NCBI GenBank assembly: GCA_002428205.1
Contig: DIUH01000306.1
Span: 5,043 to 10,275, forward strand
Reading direction: 5' to 3'
DNA from: Planctomycetaceae bacterium UBA6163
GTDB taxonomy: Bacteria > Planctomycetota > Planctomycetia > Pirellulales > Pirellulaceae
Length of the DNA stretch: 5,233 bases
Notes under the pieces: generated by a model
Database searches by the model: none
What the model saw: only the letters and a program-made list of their open reading frames with translations
What the model was told of the DNA's origin: nothing
Part shown: one piece after another, positions 1-5,233 of the stretch
How the letters are laid out: each line of letters begins with the position of its first letter
How positions within the stretch are numbered: position 1 is the stretch's first letter
Translations under genes and position numbers: made by a program

Positions 1-756
1 CCCGGCACGTTGGCCGAGTTGTCTGCCGCAGCGGTTGCGGCCGGTGTCACTATGGAATTGGTGGTCGATTTGAATGTGGGGATGAATCGAACAGGTATCG
101 TTCCGGGACCAGAGGCCGTCGCTTTATATAAGTTGCTTTTCCAAACACCCGCGATCGTCGCCGGCGGATTGCATGCTTATGACGGCCACCTTCATAACCC
201 CGACCATGACACCGTCGGTCGATCGGTCAAACAGATGTGCGATGCGCTAGATGTTTTGATCGCCGAGATTCAAGACGCGGGTCATCCGGCACCAAGGATC
301 ATCGCTGGCGGTACACCCACTTCACCACTGTTGGTTCGTTATCCCGGGATCGAAGTCGGCGCCGGAACGACCGTGTTGTGGGATTTTGGACAAGCGACGA
401 CGACACCGTATCTTTCCTGCATCAACGCCGCAGTGTTGATGTCTCGTGTGATCAGTCGCCCGACGGCAGATCGCATTTGCCTTGACCTTGGGTACAAATC
501 AGTCGCTTGCGAAAGTCCACAGCCAAGGGTCCGATTCTTCGGCTTGGAAGATGCAGAAATCGTTTTGCAAAACGAGGAGCATCTCGTGATGCAGACTCCT
601 CGCGCCGCGGAGTATCCTGTCGGTACGGTGTTGTATGGTATACCCCGCCACATTTGTCCCACGGTCGCTATGCATAGTTATGTTTGGCAGGTGAAGGATG
701 GAAACGCGGTTGAACGTTGGCCCGTGGTTGCGCGAACACGCCGAATCACCGTTTGA
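1..756 (+). CDS. D-threonine aldolase / D-serine dehydratase family PLP enzyme, 5'-truncated
   Basis: This is a fold-type III (alanine racemase-like) PLP enzyme. Family members cleave D-threonine to glycine and acetaldehyde, or dehydrate D-serine to pyruvate and ammonia, in the cytoplasm. The frame is open to the first base (codon 1 = CCC). A TTG at 10 could serve as a start, but 251 visible residues is well short of the usual 370 or so, and the N-terminal part with the PLP-binding lysine is missing, so I read it as cut by the window edge. Visible landmarks, counted from the first codon, are DLNVGMNRTGI (23-33), GLHAYDGHLHNPD (56-68), the GGTPT phosphate-binding loop (103-107), GAGTTVLWD (120-128), an EEH motif (about 192-194) and the C-terminal HICPT (217-221), whose His and Cys match the metal ligands of eukaryotic-type D-serine dehydratases. 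It is convergent with the exporter cluster and not part of that operon. The family call is firm; the substrate is not determined. Confidence 0.9.
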   Translation, partial: PGTLAELSAAAVAAGVTMELVVDLNVGMNRTGIVPGPEAVALYKLLFQTPAIVAGGLHAYDGHLHNPDHDTVGRSVKQMCDALDVLIAEIQDAGHPAPRIIAGGTPTSPLLVRYPGIEVGAGTTVLWDFGQATTTPYLSCINAAVLMSRVISRPTADRICLDLGYKSVACESPQPRVRFFGLEDAEIVLQNEEHLVMQTPRAAEYPVGTVLYGIPRHICPTVAMHSYVWQVKDGNAVERWPVVARTRRITV

Positions 757-788
757 TCACGTTTGTGGCCACGGCGGGGAGGTCGCAA
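757..788. other. Convergent intergenic junction, no clear terminator
   Basis: Thirty-two bases separate the stop of the amino-acid enzyme (TGA at 754-756) from the stop of the adaptor gene (TCA at 789-791 on this strand). The only symmetry is the 8-base palindrome GTGGCCAC at 765-772. It has no loop and no following T-run on either strand, so it does not look like an intrinsic terminator. Termination may be Rho-dependent, or the transcripts may run into each other. Confidence 0.5.
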
Positions 789-2015
789 TCACCGCAGATT
801 TTCGTTTGCCGTGCGAGGCTGAACGCGTATGCCCGAGCGAACATTGTCGCCGGGATATTCAATAACCGTTTCTCCCACGATTGCCCCGTCGATTAATTCC
901 GCTTCGCGGTCATTCATCTGGCCAATTTTGACTTCCCGTTGAATTGCCAATCCATCACGGACAAAGAATGCAGCCCATTTGTCGCCGACTCGAAACAATG
1001 AGTGTGTTGGAATTCTTAATACCGATTCTGCCTGCCACAGGGTGATCTCCGCTTCGACACGGTATGCATCACCGAGCGATTGCCTGTTGTCTGCGGCTTC
1101 AATTAGATCAATTACGACGTTGACACGTTGTTCTTCAACGCCCAATGCCGAGAACTTTGTGAATCCCGAAGGTTCGACATACCGGACGGATCCATGCAGG
1201 GGCGCGTCGCCGCCCCAGCGGAGGATTCGGACCGATGCGCCTGGTTTAATGCGCACCGCGTCTCGCGAAAGGACGTCAACTAGAATCTCTAGATCTTGTG
1301 GGTCACCGATTTCCATCAATACCGTTCCGGCAGGAACAACCGCGGTGTTCTCATGCAAGATTCGCAGGATACGACCATTGATCGGTGCGCGGATTTCCAG
1401 CTCCATATTCGCTACCGCGGTCGATCCATCGGCTTTGGTCAACAGCAGTGCCGAACGTTCGAGTTCGAGTTCGTAGTCGGCGATTTCGATCGCATACTCG
1501 GCGGTTCGTTGTGCGTCGGATTTCAGCCGGGCTGCTAAAGTCGCTTCGTTCAATTCGGTTTCGGATACGGCGTCTTGATTTCGCAGTTGATAGATTCGAA
1601 CGCGTTCGGTTTCGGCATGCTCGGCTTCCGCTTTCGCGGTCTCCAACTGCAGCCTTGCGATTTCCAATCGCCGCTGTGCTGCCATGACGCGGGCTTGCGC
1701 TTGTGCGACCGCCCTGGGGTCGAGCAGATCGGGGTGTGTCGGTTCCATTCTCGCTAGGATTGTTTCATCCGCCGTTACCGAATCACCAACATTCAGTGTG
1801 AGTCTTAAAACCCGACCGGCCAGCGGTGTTGAAACTTCATATCGCTCGCGAATCCTGGTTATCCCATCTTCGCTTGCCGTTACGACCAAGGGGCCCGCTG
1901 AAATGCTTGCCACGTCAACGGGCAACGGTGCCGGACGCAAAAAGAACCACGCCAAAGCGATGGCAAAAACGCTGATCACAAGCATGGCGATTCGACGCAG
2001 TAACTTGCTCACCAT
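789..2015 (-). CDS. HlyD/MacA-type periplasmic adaptor of an ABC exporter
   Basis: This membrane fusion (adaptor) protein of 408 residues links an inner-membrane transporter to an outer-membrane channel. A basic start followed by one hydrophobic segment (about 8-27) anchors it in the inner membrane. There is no lipobox cysteine, so it is a membrane-anchored rather than a lipoprotein form. Then come the first lipoyl/barrel-sandwich half (about 55-92), a helical coiled-coil hairpin rich in A, E, L and R (about 98-192), the second lipoyl half with RAPINGRI (209-216), a beta-barrel domain (about 240-325) and a membrane-proximal domain (about 330-400). At the hairpin tip R140, L144 and S151 keep the R-x3-L-x6-S spacing of TolC-docking adaptors such as AcrA and MacA. 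The start is supported by AGGAAG five bases before the ATG. It is the last gene of the cluster, 33 bases after the permease. Family and role are secure; the exported substrate is unknown. Confidence 0.93.
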   Translation of the reverse strand: MVSKLLRRIAMLVISVFAIALAWFFLRPAPLPVDVASISAGPLVVTASEDGITRIRERYEVSTPLAGRVLRLTLNVGDSVTADETILARMEPTHPDLLDPRAVAQAQARVMAAQRRLEIARLQLETAKAEAEHAETERVRIYQLRNQDAVSETELNEATLAARLKSDAQRTAEYAIEIADYELELERSALLLTKADGSTAVANMELEIRAPINGRILRILHENTAVVPAGTVLMEIGDPQDLEILVDVLSRDAVRIKPGASVRILRWGGDAPLHGSVRYVEPSGFTKFSALGVEEQRVNVVIDLIEAADNRQSLGDAYRVEAEITLWQAESVLRIPTHSLFRVGDKWAAFFVRDGLAIQREVKIGQMNDREAELIDGAIVGETVIEYPGDNVRSGIRVQPRTANENLR

Positions 2016-2020
2016 CGAGT

Positions 2021-2026
2021 CTTCCT
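2021..2026 (-). promoter_or_regulatory. Shine-Dalgarno site of the adaptor gene
   Basis: On the - strand the sequence reads AGGAAG-ACTCG-ATG, a near-consensus site with five-base spacing. It fixes the adaptor start at 2015 and is clearly stronger than anything in front of the other two exporter genes. Confidence 0.7.
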
Positions 2027-2048
2027 AATTGGTTTCGGCAACAAACGA

Positions 2049-4433
2049 TCATCCATGGCTTTTCAATACTTCGACAAGATTGACCTGGTCGAGAGAACGT
2101 CTGACGATCAGCCCGCTGGTAACCGCGGCAACGAGCGTGATCGCGGCCGAGATGAATAAATTTTCACGAGTGATAATCAGCGGTATCCGGTAGAGTTCGG
2201 ACTCAAAGCCTTTTACCGTTGAGTAGCAAAGGCCGACTCCGACCAGCCAGCCGAGTGGGATTGCCAACGACGCAACGATCATCAACTCACCCAGAAACAT
2301 TAACGAAACTTCCATCCGCGTGAACCCGAGCACTTGCAATGTTGCAAGATCGCGCTGCTGCTCTGCCATGGTGATTCTCGCCATGTTGTAGACTACGCCC
2401 AGGGCGATGATAGCTGCAAAGATTGTATTAAAGCTTTGCATGATCACTTGGTTCTGTTTGATCGTCTGGCGGATAGAGTTCAATGCCGCCGCTTTGATCG
2501 AAACGCCAGCGGTTCGTGGTGTTTGCTGAAGGAAATCATAAATCGCCCGACTTTTTAGGCTGTCGATCCGCAGAAACGCACCGCTGATCCTGCGATCTTC
2601 TTTTAATAGCCGATGAAGCGCATCGCGATCCATGTAAGCATTCGTTCCGGAAAACTCGGTCGTAATGCCGGCGACCGCGACGACAACTTTCTGGCGTCGA
2701 TCTTCCAAAACTTCGATGGTCAAATCATCACCCATCGATACGCCTAGCAGTTCGGCCAGTTTGTCCGACAGGACGATCCCCGATAGTGGTAAATCGACGG
2801 TACTGGAATCACTGTTGAGTAACCGATAAAAGTTTCTTTGCTGGCCCAACCCGAGGATGCCGGTTCGATGATTCAAGTGTCCATTGCTTAATCGCACCGC
2901 GACGGATCGAAACGGTTCAATGCCCAGAACTCCGTCGATGTTTGCAAGTTCATGAATCGATGACGCTGCGGTGGCGTATTCGAAGGTCACCTGGATGTCT
3001 TGGCGCTGGGCGACTGTGAATTGGAAATCGATCATTGCGTCGATCGCGTCGAGGGCAAAATTGCTGACCATCAACACCGCCGTTGCCAGTCCGATCCCGA
3101 CCATGGAAATCGCCGTTGTGATCGGGCGACGCCGAAGTCGTCGAAGGATCATCACAACCGTTGGCGGCAGATGAAGAGTCGTCCATAGTTGGTCGATCCA
3201 GTTATGAACATACTTGGCCGGTGATGGCGGGCGCAACGCTTCGGCGGGTTCCATTTTCATGACCCGCGCTACGGCCATGGTTCCGCCAATCGAACCACTG
3301 GCGATGCTGATCATGCCGGCAAGGGCCATTACAGGGGGATTCGGTTGGAAGTCAAAACTCGGAAAACGAAAGAAGTGGGAATACATTTCGCACAGCTCGT
3401 GTGCCATCCAGGTTCCTGCAACGCAGCCGATCACCGCGCCGGTGCCTGAGATCAATAAGGCATACTTAAGGTAATGCCATGCGACGCCGCTTCCGCTATA
3501 ACCGAACGCCTTTAGAGTCGCGATCGCCTCGCGCTGGAGTTCGATTCTTCTGGCGAGCACGACATTTAACAGGAATGCTGCGACGGCTAGGAAAATGACC
3601 GGTATGACTAATCCGGTCGCCCGCAGTTGTTTGATTTCATCATCCAGGAATCGGGCGGAAATTTGTTCGGTGCGATCGTATGCGCCGATGCCGCCGAAAG
3701 GTTCCAGAACTTGATCGATCCGACTGATCACCGCACGATGCGATGTGCCACGCATGATTCGCACGGACAGATCGTTGAACGCACCTTTCATATCAAAGGC
3801 CGCTTCCAGGTGTTGCCTGGAAGTCCAAAATACGCCAAAACGACGATCATCTGGTAAAAAGTCGCCGGGGCGAATCTGAAACACAAATTCCGGCGACAGT
3901 GCAACACCGACGATTCGCATCTCTTGCAGTCGCCCGTTCAACAGTCCCTTGATGGTGCTGCCGAGGGTCAGCCGGTTGGCGATAAAAAATGCTTCGCTGG
4001 CAACGATCTCGTCCGCAGCGTCCCAGGACGGCAGCCTTCCCCTTGTCAAATGAATCGCGTTCAGACCCGCAGGTTTTGAATCACGATCGAGCGATTGCCA
4101 GGCCAACGACACCAATCTTCCCGACGCGGGTTCGTCCAAACCCGGAACGGTGATCGTGATGTCGGCAACGACGCGTGTCGCGACGATCGCGACGCCAGGG
4201 ATCTTGGCGATGTCATCGCGGATGTGATTCGGTACGCGGTTGGCCGTGGCGAATATGTCAGCGAATCGGTGTCGATCGTAGTAGGTTTGTCGAGTGTGGC
4301 TTAAGAAGTTTAACGTGCTGAGAGCCATTACGAAAACTGCAACGCCCGCAGCGATCACAATCGCAATCGCTGATGAGGCTCCGGCGGATGAGCGTAGTTC
4401 GCGAAATAGTTTCCGATCGAGTGTTGATTTCAT
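2049..4433 (-). CDS. FtsX/MacB-like ABC transporter permease, duplicated 8-TM form
   Basis: This inner-membrane permease of 794 residues belongs to the FtsX/MacB class of exporters. The order is TM1 (about 20-44), a large periplasmic domain (45-269), TM2-4 (about 270-294, 321-344, 367-390), a cytoplasmic link, TM5 (about 439-463), a second periplasmic domain (464-663), and TM6-8 (about 664-687, 711-738, 758-778). It is thus two FtsX units in one chain. Corresponding coupling segments can be seen: REAIATLKAFGYS (301-313) and QRDLATLQVLGFT (693-705), and the unit ends MEPAEALR (394-401) and VNLVEVLK (784-791). The opening MKSTLDRKLFRELR is the usual start of this family, with TM1 close behind, which supports the ATG at 4433. 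No good Shine-Dalgarno site precedes it. It begins 12 bases after the ATPase stop, so translational coupling is likely. It should pair with the neighbouring ATPase and adaptor. Lipids, peptides or small toxic molecules are possible substrates, but the sequence does not say which. Confidence 0.93.
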   Translation of the reverse strand: MKSTLDRKLFRELRSSAGASSAIAIVIAAGVAVFVMALSTLNFLSHTRQTYYDRHRFADIFATANRVPNHIRDDIAKIPGVAIVATRVVADITITVPGLDEPASGRLVSLAWQSLDRDSKPAGLNAIHLTRGRLPSWDAADEIVASEAFFIANRLTLGSTIKGLLNGRLQEMRIVGVALSPEFVFQIRPGDFLPDDRRFGVFWTSRQHLEAAFDMKGAFNDLSVRIMRGTSHRAVISRIDQVLEPFGGIGAYDRTEQISARFLDDEIKQLRATGLVIPVIFLAVAAFLLNVVLARRIELQREAIATLKAFGYSGSGVAWHYLKYALLISGTGAVIGCVAGTWMAHELCEMYSHFFRFPSFDFQPNPPVMALAGMISIASGSIGGTMAVARVMKMEPAEALRPPSPAKYVHNWIDQLWTTLHLPPTVVMILRRLRRRPITTAISMVGIGLATAVLMVSNFALDAIDAMIDFQFTVAQRQDIQVTFEYATAASSIHELANIDGVLGIEPFRSVAVRLSNGHLNHRTGILGLGQQRNFYRLLNSDSSTVDLPLSGIVLSDKLAELLGVSMGDDLTIEVLEDRRQKVVVAVAGITTEFSGTNAYMDRDALHRLLKEDRRISGAFLRIDSLKSRAIYDFLQQTPRTAGVSIKAAALNSIRQTIKQNQVIMQSFNTIFAAIIALGVVYNMARITMAEQQRDLATLQVLGFTRMEVSLMFLGELMIVASLAIPLGWLVGVGLCYSTVKGFESELYRIPLIITRENLFISAAITLVAAVTSGLIVRRSLDQVNLVEVLKSHG

Positions 4434-4445
4434 AACGGATCGGTG

Positions 4446-5162
4446 TCACCACTGCAGTTCTCGTGGCGACAATTTTTGCTGATTCCGCCGATCCTCTGCG
4501 ATACGTCCATCTCGCATGGTAACCACGCGGTCAGCCATCTGGCCGATTGATACGTTGTGGGTAATTACAATCGTTGTCGTACCCAAGGCCTGATTCACCG
4601 CTGAGATCGCTTCCAGCACTCCGGCACCAGTACCGATGTCGAGCGCACCTGTCGGCTCATCGCATAATAGGACGTCGGGGCGTTTTGCGATTGCCCGAGC
4701 GATCGCGACCCGCTGCTGTTGGCCACCAGACAATTGCGACGGAAAGCTATTCGCTCGGTCGGCCAGGTCGACCATTCGCAGCGCTTCAAGCGGTGTCATG
4801 GCAGAGTCGCTGATGTCGGTGACCAGTGCGATGTTCTCGCCCGCAGTAAGACTGGGTATCAGATTGTAAAATTGGAAAACGAATCCGACACTTTGTCGCC
4901 GGTACATCGTTAATTCCTTTGCGGTGGAATGGGTCAGATCTTGGTCCCGGTAAAAAATCGCTCCGCTGGTGGGTGTGTCAAGGCCACCGAGCATGTTGAG
5001 GAGCGTTGATTTGCCGCTGCCACTGGCCCCCAGCATCACGGTAAAGTCTCCTTTGCGTATTTCCAGATCGACGCCGCGAAGTGCATGAACCGATACTTCG
5101 CCTAGGGAATAAACCTTGCAAAGCGATTGGACCCGAAAGACGATCGGCTGATCTTTCATCAT
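4446..5162 (-). CDS. ABC transporter ATP-binding protein, MacB/LolD-like
   Basis: This 238-residue cytoplasmic ATPase powers the adjacent permease and probably works as a homodimer. All nucleotide-binding elements are intact: Walker A GASGSGKST (45-53), Q-loop Q97 in FVFQFYNLIPSLTA, signature LSGGQQQR (144-151), Walker B VLLCDEP (164-170) with catalytic E169, the D-loop GALD (172-175) and the switch H202 in VITHN. The FQFYNLIPSLTA stretch and the single-domain size are typical of ATPases that serve FtsX-like permeases (MacB, LolD, YbbA relatives) rather than importers. Two ATG codons lie in tandem (5160-5162 and 5157-5159), so the protein may start one residue later; neither has a strong Shine-Dalgarno site (only a weak AAGA upstream). 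It is the first complete gene of the exporter cluster, with the permease following after 12 bases. Confidence 0.95.
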   Translation of the reverse strand: MMKDQPIVFRVQSLCKVYSLGEVSVHALRGVDLEIRKGDFTVMLGASGSGKSTLLNMLGGLDTPTSGAIFYRDQDLTHSTAKELTMYRRQSVGFVFQFYNLIPSLTAGENIALVTDISDSAMTPLEALRMVDLADRANSFPSQLSGGQQQRVAIARAIAKRPDVLLCDEPTGALDIGTGAGVLEAISAVNQALGTTTIVITHNVSIGQMADRVVTMRDGRIAEDRRNQQKLSPRELQW

Positions 5163-5177
5163 AGAATCTTAATCGGA

Positions 5178-5233
5178 TCATTCCGGTTCGGCCCAGGCGC
5201 GGACGTCATCGTCATCGATGTAGACTCGAATGA
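5178..5233 (-). CDS. Possible C-terminal end of an upstream gene, cut by window edge
   Basis: On the - strand one frame is open from the window edge to a TGA at 5178-5180 and encodes IRVYIDDDDVRAWAEPE before the stop. Ten of its 17 codons have the purine-N-pyrimidine form common in coding DNA, and the stop lies 15 bases before the ATPase start, as expected inside an operon. A second - strand frame is also open and ends in a TGA (5159-5161) overlapping the ATPase ATG, but its codons look less like coding sequence. The stretch is too short to identify a family, and no function is proposed. Confidence 0.35.
   Translation of the reverse strand, partial: IRVYIDDDDVRAWAEPE

Noticed and set aside
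339..662. - strand open frame of 107 codons opposite the amino-acid enzyme
   Set aside because: It lies inside a gene with clear family motifs on the + strand and has no recognisable domain of its own.
744..794. Direct repeat AATCACCG at 744-751 and 787-794 flanking the convergent junction
   Set aside because: Eight bases repeated once, at the ends of two genes, is within what chance allows; there is no inserted element between the copies.
979..1476. Long + strand open frame (165 codons) opposite the adaptor gene, with others at 1385-1687 and 1684-2028
   Set aside because: They lie wholly or almost wholly antisense to a well-supported adaptor gene, overlap each other in different frames and show Ser/Arg/Thr-rich composition without recognisable motifs; they are antisense shadows.
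3520..3527. GCGATCGC octamer (also at 4699-4706), the sequence of the cyanobacterial HIP1 repeat
   Set aside because: Only two copies occur, both inside conserved coding stretches (IAT of the permease, AIAR of the ATPase), and nothing else in the window points to a cyanobacterium.
4442..4450. Inverted repeat GGTG-T-CACC across the ATPase stop codon
   Set aside because: Four-base arms with a one-base loop cannot form a stable hairpin and no T-run follows, so it is neither a terminator nor a credible operator.
5163..5233. Possible promoter for the exporter genes, or a divergent + strand gene, at the right edge
   Set aside because: I see no convincing -35/-10 pair on the - strand, and the open + strand frame here has no usable start codon; the possible upstream gene end explains the stretch better.

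Overview
The window is bacterial, gene-dense and of moderate GC (roughly the low to mid fifties by eye). It holds one 5'-truncated gene on the + strand and, facing it, a compact three-gene - strand cluster that fills most of the sequence. The exporter type (an ABC ATPase, a FtsX-like permease and a membrane-anchored adaptor with a TolC-docking motif) needs a two-membrane (Gram-negative-type) envelope. The composition and protein style would suit a planctomycete of the Pirellulales type, but this is only a guess from general resemblance; no taxonomic marker is present.

Layout. Positions 1-756 (+) are the C-terminal two thirds of a PLP-dependent D-threonine aldolase / D-serine dehydratase family enzyme, whose N-terminus lies before the window. 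A 32-base gap with no convincing terminator separates it from the convergent cluster. Read in its own direction, from right to left, the cluster is: ABC ATPase (5162-4446), a 12-base gap, an 8-TM FtsX/MacB-like permease (4433-2049), a 33-base gap carrying a good Shine-Dalgarno site, then a HlyD/MacA-type periplasmic adaptor (2015-789). At the right edge, the last residues of a possible upstream gene may end 15 bases before the ATPase start, which would place the operon promoter outside the window.

How the genes work together. The three - strand genes are the inner-membrane and periplasmic parts of a tripartite ABC exporter of the MacAB-like (type VII) class. The ATPase should drive conformational change in the permease from the cytoplasm, and the adaptor should link the permease to an outer-membrane TolC-like channel. 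No channel gene is visible, so it would have to be supplied from elsewhere. The substrate cannot be read from the sequence. The D-amino-acid enzyme is convergent and so is not in the same transcript; there is no evidence that it is functionally linked.

This is largely an ordinary region. I found no CRISPR array, RNA gene, insertion sequence, phage gene or clearly novel system. The points most worth a second look are the intact R-L-S channel-docking motif in the adaptor, the internally duplicated permease, the HxC metal site in the amino-acid enzyme and the possible gene end at the right edge.
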